Source: Planctomycetota bacterium
GTDB taxonomy: Bacteria; Planctomycetota; Phycisphaerae; Phycisphaerales; UBA5793
DNA: 64,000 bases
Assembly: GCA_013112555.1 (NCBI GenBank)
Contig: JABFGK010000002.1
Coordinates: 992,001 to 1,056,000 of the forward strand
Direction: 5' to 3'
Positions 37,118 to 45,394 of the stretch are shown here, piece after piece. The position numbers and the translations under genes are program-made. The notes beneath the pieces were generated by a model. That model saw only the letters and a list, made by a program, of their open reading frames with translations, was not told the DNA's origin and made no database searches. The first letter of the stretch is position 1, and each line of letters starts with the position of its first letter.

Positions 37118-38385
37118 GCGAAATAAAGAGGTTGACACAGATTCCGGTATTGGTTGCCGCGATTGGGCTTGGTTCGGCGTGTGTTGCCGGGAGTGCATTC
37201 GGCAGCAGCGGCGGCGACGACGTACTCGTGCTGAAAGTCGGCAAGATTCTGACGATGAACGCTGACGACGATGTGATTAACAACGGCACGATCGTGGTTC
37301 GCGGGACAACGATCGCCGAGATCGGCAAGTGGGGCGAGGTTGATGTGCCGGCCGGTGCAGACGTTATTGAAATGACGGATTGCTGGCTCGTTCCCGGGCT
37401 CGTGGAGGCGCATAACCACACCGGTGGCTCGATGAGCGACCTGCATGATTATGTCTATCTGACGAACCCTGGGTTGCGCACGCTTGATACCGTGGCACCG
37501 CAGACGCCGGACGTTGAATGGGCTCAATCGGGCGGGGTGACATCGGCCTTGCTGATCCCGGGCAGCGGGACGAATATGAGCGGTTTCGGGACGGTTGTTA
37601 AGTTTGCCGGTAAGTCGGCTGACGAAGCGGTTTTGAAGTTCCCGGCATCGATCAAGATTGCCCAGGCCGGCAACCCGGAGGGGTATTGGTGGGGCGTCGG
37701 CCGGATGTTCATGAACTACAACCTGCGGGCTACGCTTGAGCAGGCACGGGAATACAACGCTGCCTGGGAGCAGTATGAGTCCGGGCAGTCAGAAACGAAG
37801 CCGTTGTTCAATCCGATGTGGGACGACTTTCGGGGTCTGTATCGTCGCGAGTTCGTTGCCTCGGTTCACACACAGATTTATCAGGTCGTCATGACGACGG
37901 TGGACATGCTGGCAGACAAGTTAGCCATTCGGACGGTGCTGGATCACAGCACGTTTGACGGGTGGAAGACGGCCCGTCTGGTGACGGAGCAGGGTGACAT
38001 ACTGACGATGAACGGTCCGCGGCAGTTTCACTTTGATCGGACGCAGCGGAAGATTCACGGCAATGCCGCCCGTTGGTGGCAAAGCGGGATTCGCCGGCTT
38101 GGTGTAAATACGGATGCGCCGGTCATCCCGCAGCACGAGTTGAGTTATCAGGGGGCGATGGCATGCTGGTACGGCTGGACGCCGTATGAAGCACTGCGCG
38201 GCATTACGCGCGTGTCATCTGAGGCGTTGATGGTGGATGATCGCATCGGGTCGATTGAAGTGGGGAAGGATGCGGATGTGTGCATCTGGTCCGGCGACCC
38301 GATTGACCCTCGTTCAACGTGCTGGATCATGGTTATCAATGGGGATGTGGTGCGGGATGCGCGTGACGAGTTACGGCGTTTTTAG
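37114..38385 (+). CDS. Amidohydrolase 6, metal-ligand set intact, exported
   Basis: The product is 423 aa from GTG 37114, which overlaps the previous stop (GTGA) and has AAGGAG 8 bases upstream. A signal peptide (VLVAAIGLGSACVAGSAFG) is followed by the beta-domain. The barrel entry is VPGLVEAHNHTGG with HxH. Later ligands look present: His in ASVHTQIYQV, His in VLDHSTFDGW, and Asp in VNTDAPVIPQHE. The end motif is DRIGSIEVGKDADVCIWSGD. This is the only array member with a full set, so it is the likely enzyme, resembling imidazolonepropionase/adenine-deaminase-like hydrolases of unknown substrate. It has only a short helical insert without the Lys/Glu repeats. Confidence 0.87.
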   Translation: MSEIKRLTQIPVLVAAIGLGSACVAGSAFGSSGGDDVLVLKVGKILTMNADDDVINNGTIVVRGTTIAEIGKWGEVDVPAGADVIEMTDCWLVPGLVEAHNHTGGSMSDLHDYVYLTNPGLRTLDTVAPQTPDVEWAQSGGVTSALLIPGSGTNMSGFGTVVKFAGKSADEAVLKFPASIKIAQAGNPEGYWWGVGRMFMNYNLRATLEQAREYNAAWEQYESGQSETKPLFNPMWDDFRGLYRREFVASVHTQIYQVVMTTVDMLADKLAIRTVLDHSTFDGWKTARLVTEQGDILTMNGPRQFHFDRTQRKIHGNAARWWQSGIRRLGVNTDAPVIPQHELSYQGAMACWYGWTPYEALRGITRVSSEALMVDDRIGSIEVGKDADVCIWSGDPIDPRSTCWIMVINGDVVRDARDELRRF

Positions 38386-38450
38386 TTCGCGTGTTTGTCG
38401 GTTGATTGACTTGCGGGCGAGGCCGTTTTGTGAGACGAGAAGGTGAGCGA

Positions 38451-39920
38451 ATGAATTTCCAGGTTGCACAATCCATCGCACCGGTTGCCGCAGGGTTATG
38501 CACGGCCGGCGTGTTCGTGTCGTCTGTGGTTGCGACTGCTGCCGCCCCGCCGCCGGGCGATCCGATGCGGCAGGAAGTGGTGGTGATCAAGGCCGGGAAG
38601 GTGATCACGGTATCGGGCGAGGAGTATGCCCCAGGCGAGATCGTGATCATTGACGGCAAGGTTGAGCTGGTGGGTCGAGGGCTTGAGTACCCGAAGCCGG
38701 CTCGGGTGATCGAAGCACCCTATGAGACGGTGATGCCGGGGTTCGTGCATCCCCATTCGCGGTATGGGATGGCCCGGTACTCGGCTTCGGGTGTCCATGG
38801 AAATTACAAAGCGGACGAGTATGCCGTTGTTGATGATATTGAGTTCGAGGATTTTCTGAAGGCCGGTTTTACGACGGTGTGCTACTTCGCCAATGGGACC
38901 GGGATCCCGGGCACATCGGTGGTGTATCGCACGGGCGGTGCTGAGGATGATCGAGTACTCAAGGGGACGTCGTATCTGCGTGTGACGATGTCGCGGCCAT
39001 CGCGTGACAAGCGAGCGTTTGCTGGCGCTTTGGATAAGGCCAAGGCAGAGATCGACAAGGTGGAGAAGGCAAAAAAGGAGTGGGAAGAGGCACAGAAGAA
39101 GAAGAAGGAGGAGGAAGAGGCGGCCAAGAAGAAGCAGCAGGAGGAGGACGCGAAGAAGGAGGGGGGCCAGCCGGAGAAGAAGGCAGATGCTGCCGGCAAG
39201 GGGGATGAGAAGAAGGAGAATGGTGAAGACGGTGAGAAGCCGGCGGAGCCTGAGAAGTTTGAGCCGCCGAAGATTGATCCGGCGGTGCAGCCGCTGGTTG
39301 ACTGGCTGGAGGGGAATCTGGCGATGCCCCCGTTGATTGAAGTGTCGAGCGCCTCGGATGTCGTCCATTTTGATGATGTGATGAAGAAGTGGGAAGACAA
39401 GGAACTGGCGTATCGGCTCTATCTGACGCGAGGCGGTGATTACAACTATGTCATGAATCGCCTGGTTGAAGGTGAGACGATCGTGATGTCGGATCTCGGT
39501 GTCCGGACGCTCCCGCAGACGATGATTACGTTCAACATGGTCGGCGAGTTGTTTGCTGCCGGGTGTGAGATCGCACTCGTGCCGGTGTATGACGCTCCCG
39601 TCGGGTTTGATCGATTCCGTGCTGATGTGACGGAGTTGATTCGATATGGGATCACCCGCGAGGAAGCGCTGCGAGCGGTCACTTTGAATTCGGCGAAGTT
39701 AATCGGGGTGGATGATCGGGTCGGCTCGATTGAGAAGGGGAAGGATGCGGATTTCGTCTTTGTGAACGGCGACGACCCGCTTGACCCGTTGGCCAGGATT
39801 TCGCGCGTGATGATTCTGGGTGAGACGGTTTGGGAATCAGAGGATGACGCCGACCCTCGGGCGATGCGGTCGATGTCTGTGCCGCAGGGCGGCGGTCGAG
39901 GCGGAAGGCGGGGTAACTGA
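38451..39920 (+). CDS. Amidohydrolase-like protein 7 (partial metal site), exported
   Basis: The product is 489 aa from ATG 38451 (AGAAGGTGA upstream). The signal peptide is VAAGLCTAGVFVSSVVATAAA. The entry motif MPGFVHPHSRYG keeps HxH, but the later barrel histidines are not evident (PPLIEVSSASDVVHFDDV; ALVPVYDAPVGFD). At about 200-275 lies a very charged helical insert (KKEWEEAQKKKKEEEEAAKK), probably a coiled coil, followed by a Lys/Glu/Gly-rich linker. The end motif is DRVGSIEKGKDADFVFVNGD and the tail is Gly/Arg-rich. The stop overlaps the next start by one base (TGATG). Confidence 0.82.
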   Translation: MNFQVAQSIAPVAAGLCTAGVFVSSVVATAAAPPPGDPMRQEVVVIKAGKVITVSGEEYAPGEIVIIDGKVELVGRGLEYPKPARVIEAPYETVMPGFVHPHSRYGMARYSASGVHGNYKADEYAVVDDIEFEDFLKAGFTTVCYFANGTGIPGTSVVYRTGGAEDDRVLKGTSYLRVTMSRPSRDKRAFAGALDKAKAEIDKVEKAKKEWEEAQKKKKEEEEAAKKKQQEEDAKKEGGQPEKKADAAGKGDEKKENGEDGEKPAEPEKFEPPKIDPAVQPLVDWLEGNLAMPPLIEVSSASDVVHFDDVMKKWEDKELAYRLYLTRGGDYNYVMNRLVEGETIVMSDLGVRTLPQTMITFNMVGELFAAGCEIALVPVYDAPVGFDRFRADVTELIRYGITREEALRAVTLNSAKLIGVDDRVGSIEKGKDADFVFVNGDDPLDPLARISRVMILGETVWESEDDADPRAMRSMSVPQGGGRGGRRGN

Positions 39921-41482
39921 TGAATTGGCAGCATGGAGTCACAGTGAGAACGATGGGCCTTCAAATGATGTCAATGAAGCAGAATCGGCAGTGGCGGTTC
40001 GGCAGTTGGGTCGGCAGCATGTTGAGCGTGTGTTGTGCGTTTGCATTCATACTGCTTGGACTAACGACGGCCACGGCCGAGGCGGCGTCTGCCAGCACGA
40101 CTACAGCGAACATGATGTCCGGGACCGAGGGCGTTCTGTTGGCCGTATTGGGGCAGGAGCCGCAGCGGCGCGGGCGTCGCGGTTCTGATGATGATGCAGA
40201 TGAAGCGTCAGAGGATGGCACAGAGAAGAGCGGTGCCGATGAAGATGAGGCTGTTGAGGAGGAAGAGGAGGAGGACCCGGATACGTATCTGGCACTGACG
40301 AACGCGACCGTGTATGCGATGACGGGTGCAGTGCATCGCAATGTGACGGTGCTGTGCAAGAATGGGAAGATTCACGAAATCGGGACAGGGGTACAGGTTC
40401 CGGACACGGCAGAGATATTGGATGTCGACGGGTATCGGGTGTACCCGGGCTTGATCGCCGTGCGGAGTTCGGGGATTCTGGGCGGCGGCGATCCGAGTGA
40501 TTCGAGCGATGTGTATTCGATGAATCTCACGCTTGCACTGGCAGCCGGGATTACGACGGCCAACACGGGGAATCTGGCAGCGAAGTTAACGTATGGCACG
40601 CTTGAGGACATGGTGCAGAAGCGGAATCTGTTTGAGAGTCTGCGGTACAGTTCACGCAATCCCCAGGGGAAGAAGTCGGTCCGCGATGGGTTGCGAAAGG
40701 TACGAGATCATCTGCGCGATGTTGCTTCATATGAGGAAGAGAAGCGGGACAATCCGGATGCGGAGAAACCGGACGAGAAGTGGATCACGGGCGAATACGC
40801 GAAGTACATGCGGCTGATTAAGGGTGAGGCTGCGGCCGAGGTTGATGCGAACACGGTGCACGAATTGATCGATTTGTGTGATTTGTCGGAGGAGTTCGGG
40901 ATCGAGTTGGTGATCCGTGGGGCGTATGAAGGCTGGGCAGTGGCACCGAGGCTGGCTCGAGCGAATGTGAGTGCCATTGTTACGCCGCGTGACACGGTCA
41001 ACGCGAACCCGCGGTCAAATCGCCCGAGTGGTTCAACGATTGAGAACGCTGCGATTTTGTATGAGCATGGGATTCGGCTGACGTTTATGCCGGTCGGAAG
41101 TTGGTTCGGCAGCGGGACGGGGATCAGTATGGGTGGCCTGGCCGGTCGCGACTTGCAGCACTTGCCGATGGAGGCTGCATTTGGTGTACGTGGTGGATTG
41201 AGCGGCGAGGCAGCGATGCGGGGGTTGACGATTGATGCAGCCCGGATCATGGGGATTGATGATCGTGTCGGGACGATTGAGGTGGGGAAGGATGCGGACT
41301 TCTTTGTCTGTGACGGCGACCCGTTGCATTACATGACGCAATCACGGTGGACGATTGTGAACGGTCGTATTGCGTATGACAAGGACAAGGAATCGCTGTT
41401 TGAGCACATTCGCAAGGGTGGGGATGTGGATGCACCACCGCCGACTGATCACTGGCCGAGGCGTTTGGGTCAGCCGTGGTAA
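39920..41482 (+). CDS. Amidohydrolase-like protein 8 (metal site lost), exported
   Basis: The product is 520 aa. ATG 39920 overlaps the previous stop; ATG codons a little downstream are also possible. A long N-region precedes the signal helix (MLSVCCAFAFILLGLTTATA). A short acidic segment (EDEAVEEEEEEDPD) lies ahead of the beta-domain. The entry motif is YPGLIAVRSSGILG, without HxH. A charged helical insert (about 230-290) and the end motif DRVGTIEVGKDADFFVCDGD are present. It is the last gene of the array; repeat block 10 follows. Predicted non-catalytic. Confidence 0.82.
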   Translation: MNWQHGVTVRTMGLQMMSMKQNRQWRFGSWVGSMLSVCCAFAFILLGLTTATAEAASASTTTANMMSGTEGVLLAVLGQEPQRRGRRGSDDDADEASEDGTEKSGADEDEAVEEEEEEDPDTYLALTNATVYAMTGAVHRNVTVLCKNGKIHEIGTGVQVPDTAEILDVDGYRVYPGLIAVRSSGILGGGDPSDSSDVYSMNLTLALAAGITTANTGNLAAKLTYGTLEDMVQKRNLFESLRYSSRNPQGKKSVRDGLRKVRDHLRDVASYEEEKRDNPDAEKPDEKWITGEYAKYMRLIKGEAAAEVDANTVHELIDLCDLSEEFGIELVIRGAYEGWAVAPRLARANVSAIVTPRDTVNANPRSNRPSGSTIENAAILYEHGIRLTFMPVGSWFGSGTGISMGGLAGRDLQHLPMEAAFGVRGGLSGEAAMRGLTIDAARIMGIDDRVGTIEVGKDADFFVCDGDPLHYMTQSRWTIVNGRIAYDKDKESLFEHIRKGGDVDAPPPTDHWPRRLGQPW

Positions 41483-41755
41483 GAGTGGGTGTGGCGAGAG
41501 GGTGATGTGACCCCACGGATTCAGATCCGTGGGTTCACAAAGCCGCCACCGGTGGTGGCGGTAGAAGAAGGAAGAGTGCCAATCGGGAGATTGGCGATCC
41601 GGGGCGAACGGGAGAAGATGGATTCCCGCGTTCGCGGGAATGACGGAGGGGGGGAAAGAGCCCCGGACAATCCGCGGGGCGCGGCTTATCCGGCTTGTCG
41701 GAATGGGGGCTTGCTATGATGCTTGCGCAACATTCCCCAGACGGAGCCGGAGGGG
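41483..41755. repeat. Mosaic repeat block 10 between convergent genes
   Basis: Modules in order: CCCCACGGATTC..ATCCGTGGG (about 41511-41536), GCCGCCACCGGTGGTGGCGG (41540-41562), GCCAATC..GATTGGCGATCC (41573-41603), dRS3-like palindrome (41614-41646), GGACAATCCGC..GGCTTATCCGG (41664-41697), and a diverged GATGCTTGCGCA module (41715-41762) whose GGCTAAC end supplies the stop codon of the next minus-strand gene. Confidence 0.82.
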
Positions 41756-42325
41756 CTAACGAGTCTGGCGGAGGTCTTTGACGAGTGTGAGGCAGGATTT
41801 GAATGCGGGGTGGTCGCCGTGTTTCATGAGTTCGTAGGCGGCCGAGACACAGCCCGTGGGGATGGCGCCGCAGCGAGTCATGCGCTGGATAGACGGGTCT
41901 ACTTGTGAGATTTCGCCACCCGATATGGCATCGGTGAGCAGCCAGACCCGGTAGCCGGCGGCCAGCAGGTCGAGCGTTGTCTGTAAGACGCAGATGTGGG
42001 CTTCGATGCCGCCGACGATGATGTCGCGCCGACCGGTGGCAGTCAGCCACTTGCGCACGTCATCGGTACAGGCTGAAAAGTAGGTTTTCTGATAGACGGC
42101 CGTGTCGGGAGGCAGGGCTTGTGCAATCTGCGGCACGGTTGGGCCGAAGACGCGCTTGACGTGCTCGGTGATGACGATGGGTAGTTTGAGGTTGGTTGCC
42201 AAATGGGCCAGGAACACGTTGCCCTGGATAAGTTTGCCCGGCTCGTGCATTTCGGTGACGATGCGTTCCTGGACATCAATGATGAAGCAGGCAGCGTGGT
42301 CAATTTCGAGTTTCGGGATGGCCAT
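41756..42325 (-). CDS. Isochorismatase-family cysteine hydrolase
   Basis: The product is 189 aa, the usual size. The catalytic Asp is in FIIDVQERI (about residue 17), and the catalytic Cys is in GGIEAHICVLQTTLDLL (about residue 112). ITEHVKRVFGPT is close to the ISOC1/YcaC-type subgroup. Substrate is unknown; amides are likely. It starts 44 bases after the znuB stop and is probably the last gene of the zinc-uptake operon, although a functional link to zinc is not obvious. Its TAG stop lies in a dispersed repeat, followed by an imperfect hairpin. Confidence 0.88.
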   Translation of the reverse strand: MAIPKLEIDHAACFIIDVQERIVTEMHEPGKLIQGNVFLAHLATNLKLPIVITEHVKRVFGPTVPQIAQALPPDTAVYQKTYFSACTDDVRKWLTATGRRDIIVGGIEAHICVLQTTLDLLAAGYRVWLLTDAISGGEISQVDPSIQRMTRCGAIPTGCVSAAYELMKHGDHPAFKSCLTLVKDLRQTR

Positions 42326-42369
42326 GTGCTATTGATCTCCCTCGGCATAAGGCAGCGGCGATTCCGTTA

Positions 42370-43221
42370 TTACGCCCGTGCCGCCCGTACTCTTCGGATA
42401 ATAACTGAGATGAGATAGACGCCGCCGGCTGCCAGGACGATGGCGGATTCGGGGCTCATTCGGGTGCCGTAGACGGCCATGCGCGGGACGGTTGTGAGCA
42501 GGATGCACAGGAGTATGGCACCCCACTGGATGGCAACGAGTCGGCTCAGGTGGTGAGCGGCCGTGGCAGCGGGCAATGACAGGAGGGCAATCACCAGAAC
42601 GAGCCCGACGACCTTGATCAGACAGATGACGGTCAGGGCCACGAGGATCAGCAGGATCAGGTGGGTTGAGAACACGTGAACGCCCTGGAGTTCGGCCTGC
42701 TCCTCATCGATGCAAACGGCCAGGAGTTGCTTGTGCATGAAGCAGACGCAGCCGATGATGACGATATCGAGCGCAGTCATGAGCCAGATTTGTGACCAGG
42801 TGACGTAGACGATGTTTCCAAACAGGAAACTCATGAGATCGGTGTGATATCCCGGGGTGTACTTGATCAGGAGGATGCCGATGGACATGCCGACGGCCCA
42901 CATGGCCCCGATGAGGGTGTCCATTCGTTCAGTGACTCGTTCGTAGACGACGGCAATGAGGACGGCTGCGAGGACGGCTGCGATGAGTGCCCCGTGCATT
43001 GGTTTGAGCCAGCCGAAGAGTTGCGGGAAGTGTGCAGCGAGGAAGATTGCAGCCCCAAGCCCGCCGACGGCCATGTGTGCAATGGCCCCGCTGAGAAACA
43101 CGATTCGTCGTGTGACGACAAAGGGGCCGATTGCCCCGCAGGCGATGCTGGCCAGCAGACCGGCAATGAGTCCGGTCAGCAGCAGGGGATTGGTTGGCAT
43201 GTCCTGTATGAACTGGATCAT
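42370..43221 (-). CDS. znuB: Zinc/manganese ABC transporter permease
   Basis: The product is 283 aa with eight or nine hydrophobic helices, typical of the ABC-3 permease family (GPFVVTRRIVFLSGAIAHMAVGG near the start, and LLSLPAATAAHHLSRLVAIQW later). ATG 43221 overlaps the stop of the ATPase gene by four bases. It forms the membrane channel for the metal brought by ZnuA. The family also includes manganese importers, but the His-rich loops of its partners favour zinc. Confidence 0.92.
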   Translation of the reverse strand: MIQFIQDMPTNPLLLTGLIAGLLASIACGAIGPFVVTRRIVFLSGAIAHMAVGGLGAAIFLAAHFPQLFGWLKPMHGALIAAVLAAVLIAVVYERVTERMDTLIGAMWAVGMSIGILLIKYTPGYHTDLMSFLFGNIVYVTWSQIWLMTALDIVIIGCVCFMHKQLLAVCIDEEQAELQGVHVFSTHLILLILVALTVICLIKVVGLVLVIALLSLPAATAAHHLSRLVAIQWGAILLCILLTTVPRMAVYGTRMSPESAIVLAAGGVYLISVIIRRVRAARA

Positions 43222-44117
43222 GGCTGTTCGTCCGGCTCCTGCTCGTGGCTGTGGGCATGGTCGTGGCCGGCTGCGGGGCAGTTCTCATCGTGGATGATCT
43301 GGTGGACGTGGCCGTGGTACATGTCAGCGATGACGGTCTGGGAGATATCGCCGGCTTCGTGCATGGTGAGTGTGCGGCTGAGGCAGGCGACGCGCTGGGT
43401 ATAGGAGGAGACGAAGCCGATATCGTGGCTCACGAGGACGATGGGGATTTGCTCATTGAGTGTGTAGAGCAGGTCGAGCAGACCTTGTTCCATATGTGCA
43501 TCGACGCCGGCGGTCGGTTCGTCGAGCAGGAGGATGCGGGTATCGGAGGCGAGTGCGCGAGCGATGAGGACGCGTTGTCGCTGGCCGCCGGAGAGGGTGC
43601 CGATGCCCCGATCAGCGAGATCCTGGGTGTTGGTTTTCTCAAGGGCAGCGCGGGCGGCCTCGACATCCTGGGTCGAGTAGCCGAATCCCCAGCGGGAGCG
43701 GGCGAGTCGGCCCATGAGGACAATGTCGAGGACGGTGGCGGGTGCTTCGCAGTCGATGCGGGCGTACTGGGGCACGTAGCCGATCTGCGGCCGAACCTGG
43801 GCCGGCGGTTTGCCGAGGATTCTGACGGCTCCCTTTTGCGGTTTGAGGAAGCCGAGCATTATTTTGAGGAGTGTGGTTTTGCCGCCGCCGTTCGGGCCGA
43901 TGAGGCCGAGAAAGTCATTGGTGCACACGGTCAGCGAGACGTCTTCCAGGACCGGCAGTGTACTTTTGCTAGTTGGATAGGAGAAGGTGATGTGTTCGAT
44001 TTCGACGATCGCTTCGCACGGGGTGCGGTGCTGATGCTCGTGCTCGTGTTGGGCGTCGGCAGTCGGCGATGTCGGGGGCGTGTGATTCATGGAGGAACGG
44101 ACGGCCTTTGTGAGCAT
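43218..44117 (-). CDS. znuC: Zinc ABC transporter ATP-binding protein with His-rich ends
   Basis: The product is 299 aa (an ATG at 44090 is an alternative start). Walker A is GPNGGGKTTLL, the signature is LSGGQRQRVLIARAL, Walker B is ILLLDEPTAGVD and the switch His is in VSHD. It is longer than usual because of an N-terminal segment with HEHEHQH and a C-terminal tail (GHVHQIIHDENC, GHDHAHSHEQ) that probably bind zinc in the cytosol. The gene lies 35 bases after znuA. Confidence 0.93.
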   Translation of the reverse strand: MLTKAVRSSMNHTPPTSPTADAQHEHEHQHRTPCEAIVEIEHITFSYPTSKSTLPVLEDVSLTVCTNDFLGLIGPNGGGKTTLLKIMLGFLKPQKGAVRILGKPPAQVRPQIGYVPQYARIDCEAPATVLDIVLMGRLARSRWGFGYSTQDVEAARAALEKTNTQDLADRGIGTLSGGQRQRVLIARALASDTRILLLDEPTAGVDAHMEQGLLDLLYTLNEQIPIVLVSHDIGFVSSYTQRVACLSRTLTMHEAGDISQTVIADMYHGHVHQIIHDENCPAAGHDHAHSHEQEPDEQP

Positions 44118-44152
44118 GAAGGCTAGGGCATAATGGTAGCCGGTCTGTGCGG

Positions 44153-45106
44153 CTAGCCCCCGGCTTCGTCAAAAGATGCGATGATTGCATTGGCAACGGC
44201 ACGGAGGTTGTCCGGGACATTCGGTTCGAGCGGGTCGATTCGTTTGACGCTTCCGCCGATGGTTGTGGCGACGGCCTCGGCTGCAAAGCCGGCAATCTGT
44301 GGTTGGACGAAGATGGTCTTCGTGCCGGTTTCAGTTGCCATGCGCTGGAGTTCCGTCAATTCGCGGTCGGTCGGGTTCTTTCCTTCGATCTCGATCGCGA
44401 TCTGGTTCAGGCCGTAGGCATCGGCAAAGTAGCCCCAGGCCGGGTGGAAGACGAAAAAGGACCGGTCTCGATAGGGCCGAAGGAGTTCGACGAGATCGGT
44501 ATCGAGCGTGACCAGTTCCGAGGCAACTGCCAGCGCGTTTTGCTGGTAGGCATCGGCATTGGCTGGGTCGAGTTCGGCGAGCGCTCGTGCGATGGCATCA
44601 GCCTGGACTCTGAGATTCGATGGGGCGAGCCAGGTGTGGGGATCTTTGCCGAGCAGTTCGTCGTTGTGATCATGTTCGTCGTGGCCGTCATCGGCGCTGT
44701 CGGCATGGTCGTCGTGGGAGTGGCTTTCCATGTCTCGGAGTTCGATGCCGGTGCGCAGGTCGATGGTCCGGAGCGATTTGATGTTGCTGAGGGCTTGAGC
44801 CCAGGCACCTTGTTCGAATGGGACGCCGGCTGCAAACAGGAGGCGCGCTTTCGAGAGTTGGCTGACCTGGATGTCGGTGGGCTGATAGGTGGCGGGGCTC
44901 GCACCGGGCGGGACGACGGTAATTACTTCGACGTTGGGCAGATTGGAGGCGACCTGCTGCACGAGCCAGGCATGGGGCGGGACGCTGACGGCCACGATGA
45001 GCGTGTCATCGGTGGATAGATCTGCAGGATCTTGTTTGCAGCCGGAGGTGGCCAGCAGGAGAAGCGTCGGGAGCAGGACTGTGATCAGGAGCGATTGCCA
45101 TCGCAT
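44153..45106 (-). CDS. znuA: Zinc ABC transporter substrate-binding lipoprotein
   Basis: The product is 317 aa. The signal peptide ends in a lipobox (LLLATSGC), so it is a membrane-anchored extracytoplasmic protein. A His/Asp-rich loop (SHSHDDHADSADDGHDEHDH) at about 130-150 is the hallmark of ZnuA-type zinc binders, followed by GKDPHTWLAPSN with a ligand His. The second lobe contains FFVFHPAWGYFADAYG. First gene of znuA-znuC-znuB. I looked for a Zur-type palindrome in the 130 bases upstream and did not find a convincing one. Confidence 0.93.
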   Translation of the reverse strand: MRWQSLLITVLLPTLLLLATSGCKQDPADLSTDDTLIVAVSVPPHAWLVQQVASNLPNVEVITVVPPGASPATYQPTDIQVSQLSKARLLFAAGVPFEQGAWAQALSNIKSLRTIDLRTGIELRDMESHSHDDHADSADDGHDEHDHNDELLGKDPHTWLAPSNLRVQADAIARALAELDPANADAYQQNALAVASELVTLDTDLVELLRPYRDRSFFVFHPAWGYFADAYGLNQIAIEIEGKNPTDRELTELQRMATETGTKTIFVQPQIAGFAAEAVATTIGGSVKRIDPLEPNVPDNLRAVANAIIASFDEAGG

Positions 45107-45394
45107 GGTTGATTGGCTCCGTCTATATATGTGGGTGGATGTAGGTGTTCTGAAAAAGGGTGCTATTACGGTTGAAATGCACGATTTGCTGCTATCTGTA
45201 CGCAGGAGTCGTATTCGGGTGCGGGTGTGATTGCAAACAGCGCTGGAAATGGGGGGTGAGGGGGAGGACGGGCAAGAGCGCCAATCGGGAGATTGGCGAA
45301 CGGAGCGGCCACAAAGCCGCCACCGGTGGTGGCGGTAGAGGGAAGAAGAGGATGGATTCCCGCGTGCGCGGGAATGACGGAGGGTGAGCCGGGG
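45107..45394. repeat. Repeat block 11 upstream of znuA
   Basis: 45107-45260 is the znuA leader, with no clear operator. Then come the GCCAATC..GATTGGC hairpin (about 45275-45298), the GCCGCCACCGGTGGTGGCGG palindrome (about 45313-45336) and a dRS3-like palindrome (about 45346-45381). A GAGCCGGGGCTAA half-module at its end overlaps the stop codon of the EEP gene. Confidence 0.75.

Noticed and set aside
41535-42050. 171-aa minus-strand ORF overlapping the isochorismatase gene
   Set aside because: It reads through dispersed repeats and the out-of-frame isochorismatase sequence, with no motif.
43245-45019. Two plus-strand ORFs of 290-293 aa opposite znuC and znuA
   Set aside because: Mirror images of well-recognised zinc-transport genes; Asp/Glu/Gly-rich antisense translation only.
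45107-45240. Search for a Zur or Fur operator upstream of znuA
   Set aside because: No convincing inverted repeat with AT-rich core was found; only scattered AT words.
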